Assembly: GCA_907163375.1 (NCBI GenBank)
Contig: CAJQUW010007880.1
Location: 434,001 to 498,000, forward strand
DNA from: Prostheceraeus crozeri
Taxonomy: Eukaryota > Platyhelminthes > Polycladida > Euryleptidae
Length of the DNA stretch: 64,000 nucleotides
Reading direction: 5' to 3'
Below the pieces are notes generated by a model. It made no database searches. It had not been told where the DNA came from and was given only the letters and a program-made list of their open reading frames with translations. Positions 21,461-32,172 of the stretch are shown in pieces; within the stretch, counting starts at the first letter, position 1, and every line of letters begins with the position of its first letter. The position numbers and the translations under genes are program-made.

Positions 21461-21802
21461 GTTAGCGCCACAACAAGCCGCAATGACATCTTTAAAGTAA
21501 TGACAAAAGTGCGCTGAAGTCTATTTGAAGCAGGCAGTGCTAACTTTGGTGACTAGGAAAGGATTCAGATGCATTACAATAGAGAAAACATTATCTGTAA
21601 AATAAAGTGTGAAATAGAGTTTCACGAATGAGAAATTGAATTTCGCGAATGAGAAATAGGATTTCACGAATGAGAAATAGGATTTCACGAATGAGAAATT
21701 GAGTTTCACGAATGAGAATTTGAATTTCACGAATGAGAAATAGAGTTTCACGAATGAGAAATTGAATTTCACTGATGTGAAATTGGATTGGAAATGGTAT
21801 AG
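21461..21802 (-). repeat. Right inverted repeat arm with eight 21-bp units
   Basis: Reverse-complement partner of 19519-19860 with the same number of 21-bp units, though the order of unit variants differs slightly. The inner unique part (CAATGACATCTTTAAAGTAA) matches closely. Confidence 0.9.
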
Positions 21803-23776
21803 ACCATGTGAATCACTTCAAGTATGCAAGTAGGCCTAGACTACCTTGATAAAGGTAATTTTATCAAATCTCAATTGAAATTTAGTAAAGAACACAACAT
21901 AATTTATAACAATTCCAATACCCAGCGAATTTGTTTTTCATGCTGTACTCAAATGCGTTAGACCTAGCGTTAGATTTTGTCAATCAATTCAGCAGCATTT
22001 TGATGCTGTGGATTAGATGACATTGCTATGGTGCCTATCATTTAATAAGGATCACGATGATGTAGTAGCAAAATAGTAGAGCAGGTAAGTAGTTATATTT
22101 TGAATGGCAATATTATGAAGGATGACGATCTGAACTTGAGCTTGCGCATTGTACATTACGGCATATTTTGCTGATGAATGGCATTTATGATTATTTATTT
22201 CTTTTGTGCATCTTTTAGGCCTACACATGCACATGTCTTCCATGTTTTTGGAGAGAGCCCTAGACCTTTCATGGAAGCAGATGTCCCATAAAGCACACTT
22301 AAATTCGAGTTTTTATTGATTCTTTATCATCACATTATTTTAAAAATGTTAACAATTTTGTCGTCGGCAGAGCTTTGATGAGTTTTATACGTTGAATGCT
22401 GTGTAGGCCTGTCACGAATCTGTCTTATAAAGCAATCACGCTAAAGGCGATCCATGAGACATAGGCTTATAAGACAAACACTGAACAAAACCTAAAAACC
22501 AACTATAAAGCAACCGACAATATATCCTAACAACCCTAAATATATTCTATAAACTGATAATCCAAAACTCATTTTCATTCTAAATTAATTTTCGCGTTAA
22601 CCACATGATAAGAAGGTATAGCAATTCGAAGTCGATGTGGCCTAAATGGATCCCACCTATATTCTAGTCATAACACTTATTCATGAATTTACATACTCAT
22701 CCTAAAATAAGGCTCAAAACATGCATAAACCCACAACCTTAAAACTCAAACTTCAAAAGAATCTCATGTAGTCTACCAGTCCAACAACTTCCTTAAATCC
22801 TATAAATAGTATAATTGGAAATGCACTACAAATTCATGGTCAAGCATAAACACATGCATGCATGCCTGCACAAATCTACGTAAGGGAAGAGACCAGTGGA
22901 GACAGATGCGTCCCCTCTATTTGACATGCATTTTATTATAGTTAACTATTTCAAGTAAGCCTATTCTAGGCCTATTCCAATTCATGTGAATATGAGAATA
23001 ACCACAAAGTATGCAGGTTAATACATTCATGATGAGTTCAACTATTACTCTCGTCATAGAATCAGTATATTATGATACCTAGAAACAGTTTCGAAATTTG
23101 AATTTAGCTATTGAATTCATCGTGAATACTGCGAGATGTCAAATTATAAGTACATGTCCTCAGTATGACTATTGAAGTAGAAAAAATAAATAGAAACATG
23201 CGTATATGGATATGTATTAACTTTCGGTCATCAGCGACGCATCAGCGTCATCACATCGACGCCCTCATATCGGAAACTCGCCTACAGATCTCCTAATAGT
23301 AATTAGATTGTGGTTTAGCACACATGTACTCGTATCTTACAGGAAACATACAACTATCAGGAGCAAAAGAAATCAAATTTGTGAGAATGTTTTGAGTGGA
23401 CAAAAAAGGGGACCACTTTTGCTGGATTTTACCATTGATTCTTCGCCATGTTGGCTACCCTGGTGTTTTGTTTTCGAAAACAGTTGCAACGCATGAAAAC
23501 GAGTGCGTGACTGCTCAAATATTTCTAAATAGTCAATTTGATGCAGACCAATTTGTAACATAATCACATGTCAAAACTTATAAATCACTTCGTTCACTCA
23601 ATAAAAGGAAAATTAAGCATCGAAGTGATGCACTATGAATCATGTTCAAAGTGTCCCAACTATTGGGTGGTTCAATGTGCCCACATCGTTTACTTTTCAA
23701 AAACGTGCTCGTGTGAAAATAAGGCTGCACGCACCGGCTTTTTAACTGCTAGAATAATGAAACTGATAAAGAATGC
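21803..23776. other. No recognised gene
   Basis: AT-rich sequence with several TAGGCC words and no coding similarity, array or clear element end recognised. Confidence 0.45.
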
Positions 23777-23985
23777 TTGAGAAAAACGCTTTTCTTAGCT
23801 TTTACGTCACTCCCCATACTTGGGGCTTGGATGGAGCTGACATAGTCAGACTTATGGAGCGTTGTAGTACTTTTAGTCCGGATGCCCTTCCTGCCGACTT
23901 CCAATGACACCTTCGGGGCTAGACCTCTGGACCAAAAGATCGCTAGGCCAAGCACTTAACCACTGTGCCACGGAGACCACACCAT
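23777..23985 (-). repeat. tRNA-derived SINE-like element
   Basis: On the minus strand the head reads GTCTCCGTGGCACAGTGGTT, with an A-box-like TGGCACAGTGG, followed about 35 bases later by a weak B-box-like GGTCCAGAGGTC. The body then has GGCAGGAAGGGCATCCGGAC and TAAAAGTACTACAACGCTCC. The GGAAGGGCATCCGG word is shared by many tRNA SINEs and RTE-type LINE tails. Not a functional tRNA gene: the anticodon arm and B box are poor. Confidence 0.6.
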
Positions 23986-24249
23986 TTGCTGTCTAATGAA
24001 AATATACGCACGTTTTTGGCAACAAAAGTTCTGATTTTCTGAAAATTCACTTTTTCATTGAAATTCATGGGGGAATCATGAGAAATCCTGTAAAAATGAT
24101 GGAGAGCATAGACAATTTAAATTATCAGAAGAATACAGTGTGATGTTTTTTTTTACAATAAACATTGTCTTAAAGCATAAAGTTGCCACTATATATAGTT
24201 TCAGAGGGCTAGTGGTTCAATGTGCCCCACCCTCCCCTATCTGTTTCAT

Positions 24250-24475
24250 TCTGTTTCTTACCTATGATTTTTTCCTTTTGTCACTGAAGTTCCTCGTTTC
24301 CTTATTGTTCTTTCCTTCAATTTAAGTGCCTCTTGCAACATTTGCTCGGCATCTTGCTGCACTTGTACCTTCTTTATATCTACCTTTTACTTCTCAATCT
24401 CAGAGGAAAGGTTGGCTTTACTCTTCAGAGCATTTTCTATTTTCATATTCTCCGCGCATTTTTGGAGAGTAATTT
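24250..24475 (-). pseudogene. Degenerate coiled-coil coding remnant
   Basis: The minus strand reads CAENMKIENALKSKANLSSE, then after an in-frame stop VDIKKVQVQQDAEQMLQEAL and KLKERTIRKRG. This has the heptad-like, Lys/Glu/Gln-rich look of a coiled-coil tail often found at the C-terminus of transposon-linked proteins. A GTAAGA donor-like word follows directly (near 24262). No family recognised, and it could be chance. Confidence 0.3.
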
Positions 24476-24659
24476 ACAGACTCTTTGATAATCCCAATTT
24501 ACCCTAATTCACCCAAAATTTGGTTTGATTAACCTGTAGGAAAAAAAGTTGGAAGAAAGAACAGCTGGGCTGTATTCGGCAATCACAGAGGCAATGACAG
24601 AGAATCCACCGACAGAAAGGAATCACTTAGAGTACACTCCTATTCACGAATGTAAAGCA

Positions 24660-26260
24660 AAGTCGAAACATAGCAGACTAAAGTCTGAAGAGATCATGAA
24701 AGTATACAGGAGCGAGTGCAATTAATTTCGAAAGGCGATACGAGCCGATATGAAATATATGGCAGCAGGAGAAATAAAAGATTGACTGAGCAGAGTGTGC
24801 AGAAGCAGAGACACTCCAAGCATACCTGCTGATCAGAGATATCAATACAAAATAGGAACCGAAGCAACGATTTCCTAAGATCGCGATGAACACCTGTTCC
24901 AAACATCCGAAGAGATTAAGGTGAAATGGACTGAATACTGCCGAGACCTGCATGCGCAGACGTATGATTATGACACCACAGTAGTGACGGAACTTGAAGA
25001 CATGGCATTCCAAGACGACGACAGAAATGGCTAAGTACTCGGGTGTCAAGTCGAAACGGTGACCAGGAGACTAAAGCCACACAAGGCTCCCGGTACAGAT
25101 GGCATCACAGGAAAGATGCTACATGCAGGTGGAGTAGAATTGGCAGAAGCACTCATTATATGTAGTCAGGCATAGTTTGCTTTGAAGAGAAAGCTCCTCA
25201 AGGATGGAACAAGTCGGTTATAGTGACGCTGCCAAAGAAAGGAAATGTGAGCATCTGCAGTAACTACCACATCTTATCTTTGATAAACCACGTGTGCAAA
25301 GTGTTCTTACTGATCATCCTAGACCGTCTGAAAGCTTCTGTCGAGTCCAGAGTAATGTGCAACAGATCCTTGCTGATGGTCTGCTTCATCGATTCCTCTA
25401 AGGCTTTCGGTAGCATTCGGCAAGACGCCATGTGGGCGGTACTGAAATCATACGGAGTGGATGCTAAGACTATCCACATTTTGAAGAGCATCTACTACAG
25501 CGCCAAGACTGCAGTCAAGACTCGGAAATGAAACTGGTGACCGGTTCAGAGAAGGATTCCAGACAGGGCTATCGCCTGTTATCTGTTGTTTTGCTTTGTA
25601 TACATGGAACGTGTTATAACAATGCGGTAGGGGTGTCAATTCAGGAACGGCCTATCAACAACCCAAGCCTTGCCGATGATGAAGCACTTTCGGATGAAAG
25701 TTGGTGTGAGCTGGTGAATAGCCTAAACCTCGTTTCTTCAGATGCAGGCAGGTGCGGCCGTAAAATCAACACCGACAAAACAAAGGAACTGGCGATAGTG
25801 GACACAAGTAAAAAAAGCAGAGCTTTCGATCAACAGTGCAATGAAACTTCGTCATCGCATTGGCATGGCATTCAGGACGTTGGCAGGTTTTGTCAAAATA
25901 TGGAGGAGTCATGTGATTAGCACAAGAACTATAATGCACGATGTTGCAAACGTGTGCTTCTAGCGTGCTGATGCTCACTTCGGAAGCGTGAACGCTGAGA
26001 AAGACGGATAAGCGGCGTCTCAATGCCCTTGAGTTGCGGTGCTTCCGAGGGATTTTAGGTGCTAGATGGCTTCACCGCACCACCAATTATGAAATCCTGA
26101 GAAGAGAAGAGCCAAAGTTACGGGTTGTGTAGTTGATTACAGGGTATATGACAGAATCAGCCCCAGAATTTCCCTGTATTTTCCAGACAACAGCGCAAGA
26201 ATGTCTCTCTGCGATGAAAATATGCTCATGCAGATCTACAGGGTGACTCATGCACACCAT
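24660..26260 (+). pseudogene. Old LINE (RTE/L2-like) reverse transcriptase, decayed
   Basis: A plus-strand trail of RT motifs in several frames. EEIKVKWTEYCRDLHAQTYD comes first, then PHKAPGTDGITGKMLHAGGV near 25080. Next are VTLPKKGNVSICSNYHILSL and HVCKVFLLIILDRLKASVES, then FIDSSKAFGSIRQDAMWAVL (family FxDFxKAFDSI). SLADDEALSDE follows where YADD is expected. RRLNALELRCFRGILGARWL and TTNYEILRRE mark the C-terminal part near 26.0-26.1 kb. Many stops and frame changes; inactive for a long time. The order is complete for an RT domain, but the endonuclease part is not recognised upstream. Confidence 0.75.
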
Positions 26261-26681
26261 TTCTTTTACATTCCCCAAGGAAAAAAGTCACAATGCACTA
26301 AATATGGTAGTCTCGGAAGTAGAATAGAATAGAATAGAAAATAGATTTATTCCCATTTCATCAATCACAACATGAATATATACAGGTGGGTGTCAAGTTT
26401 ACATTTACACAAATTTACACTTGAAAAGAAAAGGAAAAGGACCAGAGGACCCATCATAAGGGTATAAACCTGGCCCTATAGCCTTTGAGAGGATCACTAT
26501 ACGAGTACACTATAGGAGTCAGTCAATCAGATAAAGTCATATTCACAAAAGAGATATTACGTTACTCATGTGCAATATTTACATAGTCGTCAAAGAACAC
26601 ATTTACAAGCTTGTTTACAAAACATGATTACAATATTACAAAATTTTGATTGATTTTCACTGCAATTTACTGACATGATTG

Positions 26682-29600
26682 TCAAAAAGTGATCATAGTA
26701 TTAATCAGATAAGACTTTAAACATTTTTTAAATGATTTTGAATTATTAGTGTTTTTAATATGGTTAGGAAGTGCGTTCCACAAAAAGGGTATCTTGAATT
26801 TACTAATGCTTTGCTCCAAAGAAGTTCTATAATAGGGAAGCTGGAAATTATTATTGCGTCTTATCGATGTATTAACATAATTTTGAAAAATTTGTGGTAG
26901 TGATCCATTCATATATTTCATCTTGTAAGCAAGAACTAGTAATTCATACGTGTACATTGTATCTACGTTCATATATAGTTCACGTTTGTAAAAATTTAGA
27001 TTCAGAGATTGTTTTTCTTTACGACATATTATTTTAATCAATATTTTATGCATTCTTTGTAATTTATTCAGCGGTTCTTTCTTTCCACTACCGTATGCTA
27101 TCAAACAGTATTTTATCAATGGGATGCAAAGTTGCTCGTGCAACATACGGAGCGTGTTTTGCGGCATGAGATCTCTTAGTCTGTAAAACATAGGTATGAA
27201 TTTTTTTAACCTCTTGATTACCGAAAACACATGGTCATCAAATCGTAAATCTTGATCAAAATTAACACCAAGAAATCTTGTCCTTTCAACTTGGCTTAGT
27301 TTAGTGTTTTTCAAACTGATATCTACTGCTTTCGATTTTTCTTTGTGGATTCTTGGTGGAATAAGTATAAAATCACATTTTCCTAGATGTAAAGTAAGCT
27401 TATTACATTCCATCCATGTTTGAATATTTTCTAAGGAATTTTGAGTTTTCACTATAACTCCATTGAGGGATTTGTCACTTACGATTAGATTTGTGTCGTC
27501 AGCGAAAAGGTTTTGCTCTCCATTAGTGCTAACATTTTTGATATCATTAATATAAATCAAAAACAACAGCGGACCTAGCGCTGAGCCTTGAGGTACTCCA
27601 TTTTTAATCGTGAGCTTACTTGACCTAACATTATTTACGAGAACTGTATGCGGCCTGTTTTTCAGGTATGTTGTGAACCATTCGTGCATGAAGCCACGAA
27701 AACCTATCCTATGCAATTTATTTAATAATATGTCTAAGTCTACGGCATCGAAGGCCTTGGCTATATCTGGATTTACAGCAGCAGTAAATAGATTATTAGC
27801 CTTGGCTTGATATATTTTGTCAGTCAATTTTAAAACTGCTAGATTTGTTGAATGACATTTGCGAAATCCAAATTGATTTTCATAGAGGGCCTTATTTTTT
27901 TCCAGATAGCATAACATTCTTTTGTGGATCAGTTTTTCAAAGATTTTTGTTAAGTAGCTTAGCAAACATATTGGTCTATAGTTAGACGGATTACTTTTAT
28001 CACCTTTTTTAAACAATGGTATAATGGTTGATTCCTTCAGGCTATCGGGGTATATTCCACTATTAACTGATTCATTGTATAATTTTGTTAGATAGGAAAA
28101 TACTTGCAGTGGACAATGTTTGAAGATTTTTAATGGTACTCTGTCATGTGTCGATCGAATATTGTTCATTGTGGTTATTGTATTAGTTAATTCTATCGTT
28201 GTGAAATTCTGAAACCTGAATGAATTCGGATACATATCAAGATAGTGTTCGTAGTTAGTTTTAGTTTTATTACTATTACCTAGAGTTTCTGTAACGTTTA
28301 CTGTTAATGTTTACAAAATGATCATTTAATTCATTAGCTATGTCATTATAGTCATACTTCGCACCATGACCCGTTTGTATTTCTGTGATGAAATTATCGG
28401 CCTTGGATTTTCCTCTTAGATTATTAATAGATTTCCACAATTCTTTCGTGTGATTTTTAATGGAGGAGAATTTGCGGTTATGATATTTTCTCTCCTCAGT
28501 CCTCGCTAAACATTTGAAATATTTTGCGTACGATTTATGGTCTAGTTCATCTTTTTCAAGTTTAGATTTTTTCCATTTATTGAAAAGTCTAATTTTTTTC
28601 CTATGACATTTTCTTAAATCATCTGTAAACCAGTCTTTCTCTTTAAACATTTTCCGAGACAATTTCCGTAGGAGGAATATCTCATCGTGTACCGATATAA
28701 TATTCTCTTGGAAATGTTTGAATTTTTCAGATGGCAAGTCAAATATCTGAGTGTCAAAATCAATGTCTGCTATTTTTTCTGTGAAGAATTTTATTCTTAC
28801 CATGGGACGTTTGTTAATGGAAAATTTTGGTTTTCTATTACTTTGATCTTTCAAAATTAGATATTGGCTATAATGATCGGTCAGTTCTGATCGAACGTTG
28901 CCAGCAAATGAATCAATTTTCTTATCGTATAAAATTTTATTATGGATTAGCATTTGATCTATGACAGTCATAGAGTCTTTCGTTATCCTAGTTGGTGTAG
29001 AAATCAGTGGTGAAAAATTAAAATCTGTTATTGTATCGTAAAATTTGCAAATAGATTTATCAGACTGTTTATTTCGATTAAGATTGAGATCTCCAACTTC
29101 CTAGTTAATTTATAATATTTTTTTAATATTTTTTTTTATTAATATTTTTTTAATTTTTTATAATAATTTTTAATTATTCTTAGATTAACTTCTCAGTTTT
29201 CCTAACTTTACGCAAGATTTGGGACATACTATCAGTAAAAGGTTGTATCTCTAATGATGGACTGCGATATATACAAATAATGCAGTTTTCGTTTGAGTAT
29301 TTCGTATTGTAATGTAGCCATGGGTCATCGCAATTACTTAACTTCTTAGTTTCAACATTTATTACCTCAACAGTCGATGTATTAACGAAGATAGCGACAC
29401 CTCCACTTTTATTATGACTAGATAGATGATAATAGAATTTAAATCCGGGTAATATATTATTGTACATTTCTATATTGGAATTCCATATCTCTGAAAGAAT
29501 CAATAAATCCAATTTCGATTTTAGACAAGATAAGAAAACAACTAATTCCCGATAATTTCGGTTTAAAGATCGAATGTTCATATGTAAGGTTTTTAAAGTT

Positions 29601-29701
29601 ATTGAGTCATCATTTCGATTGAAAAGATCATCGAAGTCACCTACATCTAAATCTGCATACTCGAGACTGCTGTGATAGTTTTGTTTATGATTATCCTGCA
29701 T
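26682..29701 (-). pseudogene. LINE ORF2: APE-type endonuclease and reverse transcriptase, about two breaks
   Basis: The N-terminal endonuclease starts near 29701: TLKTLHMNIRSLNRNYRELV, LDLLILSEIW and SGGVAIFV. The frame is cut at about 29180, next to an AT-rich patch. The endonuclease end and linker lie at 28276-28971 (DQMLIHNKIL, SELTDHYSQYLIL). A frameshift near 28290 leads into the RT at 26682-28235: STIIPLFKKGDKSNPSNYRP, QFGFRKCHSTNLAVLKLTD, AFDAVDLDILL, NGVPQGSALGPLLFLIYIND and LFADDTNLI with the catalytic Asp pair. The C-terminal region is complete to FLWNALPNHIKN. Reaction in the family: target-primed reverse transcription of its own RNA. Confidence 0.88.
29100..29178. repeat. AT-rich low-complexity patch inside LINE ORF2
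   Basis: About 80 bases of almost pure A/T with T-runs (ATATTTTTTTAATATTTTTT) between the two endonuclease parts of the LINE. It probably arose by slippage and coincides with loss of the reading frame. Confidence 0.75.
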
Positions 29702-29790
29702 TGTTCGTTTTACTTTCTAGACAGACAGGAAATGAGAGTGACAAGCAAATTTCGGGTCATTATCACAATAAAATATCTGCATTGTGCCTA

Positions 29791-30519
29791 TTACAAATTA
29801 TCATAAGCATCATCTAATGTACCTCGAGATTTTACACGAATGTAAGAGGAGTTTTCGTCTTTTCGCAGAAACACTGCACCACCCCTAGTCCACACAAACT
29901 TAAAATTGCATCTCGTTGCAAATTCCTTAGTCTCCTTAAGGAGGCGATACCGAGATTCGGTCAAATTTTCCCTAACAAAAATGTTTCTACTTCTAAATAG
30001 TTTTCGCTGTGTTAAGATGTTCTTTTTGATGGCAGTGCTTCGGAGAGTTCCAACAAGAGTAACTTTACCGGTGTTGACTCTATCTGGGATGACCTTTATG
30101 TCTTCTACATCACCTTGTTTCACTGCGTCGGTCATGAGGATTGAGTTGACAGTTCTCCTCAGCTGCAACTTTGGATCTTCCTCCGTTTTCGGGATGTTGC
30201 TTACAACTACGTCTCGGATTCTCTTCTCTTGCTCTATCTCGTCAAGACGTCCTGCGAGATAGTTGACCTCTCCATTAAGGTATTTTATGTCGTTCATCTT
30301 TTTGTTCTCCGATTCCAGACGTTTTCGCTCCTCCTTTTCCTTGTCGAGTTCCTTTCGCATATTGAAGAAGTCGTGTTGGATCACTTCAAGCTGTCTTTCG
30401 AATCCCTCCTTCAAAACTTTCATCACATCCTGCATAAATTGCTTCATACATGACATCATGTTGTCTTCAGATGAGTCAGATGTGGAAGGTGAGCTTTTCT
30501 TGATCGCTTTAGTAGGCAT
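29791..30519 (-). CDS. LINE ORF1 protein (coiled coil plus FP25-like domain)
   Basis: 242 residues, open from MPTKAIKKSSPSTSD. Residues about 35-95 form a coiled coil rich in Glu/Lys (ERKRLESENKKMNDI). Residues about 100-175 read as an RNA-recognition-like domain (RIRDVVVSNIPKTEEDPKLQ). The C-terminal part (SRNIFVRENLTESRYRLLKE, FKFVWTRGGAVFLRKDENSS) is the baculovirus FP25-like domain seen in many LINE ORF1 proteins. The role is nucleic-acid binding and chaperoning in the retrotransposition particle. It ends 90 bases before the ORF2 start. No disruption seen. Confidence 0.85.
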   Translation of the reverse strand: MPTKAIKKSSPSTSDSSEDNMMSCMKQFMQDVMKVLKEGFERQLEVIQHDFFNMRKELDKEKEERKRLESENKKMNDIKYLNGEVNYLAGRLDEIEQEKRIRDVVVSNIPKTEEDPKLQLRRTVNSILMTDAVKQGDVEDIKVIPDRVNTGKVTLVGTLRSTAIKKNILTQRKLFRSRNIFVRENLTESRYRLLKETKEFATRCNFKFVWTRGGAVFLRKDENSSYIRVKSRGTLDDAYDNL

Positions 30520-30699
30520 AGTAGAAGCAGTAGCCGGTCACAAATGTTGCGTGGGGAGGGTTTATAAGTCTATCTGACGCAACACTAGAAGAAAAAACGA
30601 TGGGATGGTCTTACTTGCACCTCGAGTGACGTAAGTTGTCGATTGCCGATAGAGAGGGATTTGGCGAGGTAGTGACTGAAGGGAAGATACGGATGTACA

Positions 30700-30930
30700 C
30701 GATCGGAGCCCTGCTCGATCTGCTGCGCTTCGTCGTTTGCCGCGTTCGCGATGCTATGTCTTCTCTTCCTCTCTGCTGCTCTCCTCGATCTGTTGCACCT
30801 AGTCCTTTGCCGCGTTCGTGACGCTGTGTCTTCTCTTCCTCTTCTTCTCTTTCCTTTGCTGCTCTTTTCGATCTCCTGCACCTAGTTCTTTGCCGCTTCG
30901 TGATGCTGTATCTTCGGTCTGTCCCTCTTA
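30700..30930. repeat. GC-richer tandem repeat, possible LINE 5' region
   Basis: Three diverged units spaced roughly 70-82 bases contain GATCTGCTGC..., TTTGCCGCGTTCG and TGTCTTCTCTTCCTC (starting near 30718, 30788 and 30868). It lies just upstream of the LINE ORF1 on the same strand, where some LINEs carry promoter monomers. Confidence 0.6.
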
Positions 30931-32172
30931 CTCCTCTCGAAGGGTCCGCTCGTGTTTGGTTAACTTGGTCCTAGTTTAATCTCCGCGTGGGACTTATGCT
31001 CTCCCTCCTTTGTCGCGTTTGGAGGTGCGCTTACGTGCTCTCTTGCTCTTCCTCCTTTGCCGCGTTGGTCAGAATACGTCCAAAGGGGTAAATGCTTAAT
31101 TTAGTAGGGGTAATAAGTCGCTCCAAGTAATTTGCGATGGGTCGGTATGGCGCTCTGGAGCAATTCTGTCTGCATTAATATACTCTTATCTTCTGAGATA
31201 ATCGGCATATATACAGCGTGGAAGGAAAGTTTTACAATTCATTGAGTTCCTCAAGCGAAATATCGCTCAGTTGCGCCTTCTCATGATGAAACACCTGCCC
31301 AAACTCTTGGACCCCGCTGATCCATGGATCTTGCTTGAAGACGATGTTCGTTGTGGTCAGGCCGCTCCGCTAAAACAGCTTTCAAGACGTCAAACCACTC
31401 CACACGAAATTCTTCATGATAAAGACGCGTTCTCGAAACGTGTGTCGTCGTGACATCATTAATAGAAATTAATAGAGCCACAGATGAATATCACACTAAG
31501 TTTGAAATGGAAAATTTTTGAATATGGGCCATTCCACTCGAACCGAGGCATGAGGTCTAAATATTTTTTTAGAATACACCTTTTTCGTTGTCATACTCGT
31601 CTAGAGCATGTTCTGACCTTTTCTAATCACTATATGATAAAGTAAATAATGTTTTCTGCTGCATCAAAAAAAGTAAAAAAATATGAAAAAATTAAATAAT
31701 TTAATTCTTGTTTTTTTATGGTGGCTTATAGATAGTAAATGCTCCGCATATGAAACTTTTCTGCTGATTACATTTCTAGGAAACAGTTGATTTACTAATC
31801 TTAGAACACTATTACTATGCTGGTGTAGGGTTGATAATCTTGCCGTGAGTATCTAGATGAATATGAATGTCACGTGACTAGCGGAATGATGCTATAAATT
31901 AGCACCATGAAAAATATAGCGGTGGTAGAAAGACCCTATTCTAGATTTTCCTTTGTCGATTATGTAATAATTTGCAACAAATGCTTCACACACGTTCACT
32001 GACGATTCTTCAAAAAACGGCATTGAAACTCGTCACGTGACTAACGGAGCCAAGTGCATGAAAGAGCTAGAACTCATGCAAATGTCATCAGGACGCAAAT
32101 GTTGGATGAACTCATGCATCAAGTGCCAGTGGCAACCAATTTGCGTCCATACCTATCGGCTACATCGCACTA
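30931..32172. other. No recognised gene; CACGTGAC motifs
   Basis: No convincing coding similarity. An open frame of 60 residues at 31271 has no known domain. The palindrome GTCACGTGAC followed by TA occurs near 31869 and 32033, and again outside this stretch at 34889 and 35075. Confidence 0.4.

Larger units (their letters stand above)
19519..21802 (+). mobile_element. Tc1/mariner-like transposon with 342-bp inverted repeats
   Basis: The two ends are inverted copies about 342 bp long (19519-19860 and 21461-21802), starting CTATACCATTTCCAATCC, with TA-rich junctions that fit a TA target. Each arm carries eight copies of a 21-bp unit. A decayed IS630/Tc1-type transposase lies inside on the plus strand. 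A TAA/TGA microsatellite occurs near 21165. Total length is about 2.28 kb. Non-autonomous because the transposase is broken. Confidence 0.88.
26321..30600 (-). mobile_element. Jockey/CR1-group non-LTR retrotransposon, nearly complete
   Basis: A minus-strand LINE with ORF1 (29791-30519), then ORF2 with endonuclease and reverse transcriptase (29701 to 26682), and a 3' end at about 26321 made of a short TTCTA microsatellite (TAGAA repeats on the plus strand). ORF1 is open. ORF2 has about two breaks, so this is a fairly young but inactive copy. GC-rich tandem repeats at 30.7-30.9 kb may be its 5' untranslated region. No target duplication was identified. Confidence 0.85.

Noticed and set aside
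23930-23985. Possible functional tRNA gene
   Set aside because: Only the A box is convincing; acceptor pairing, anticodon arm and B box are poor. Better read as a SINE head.
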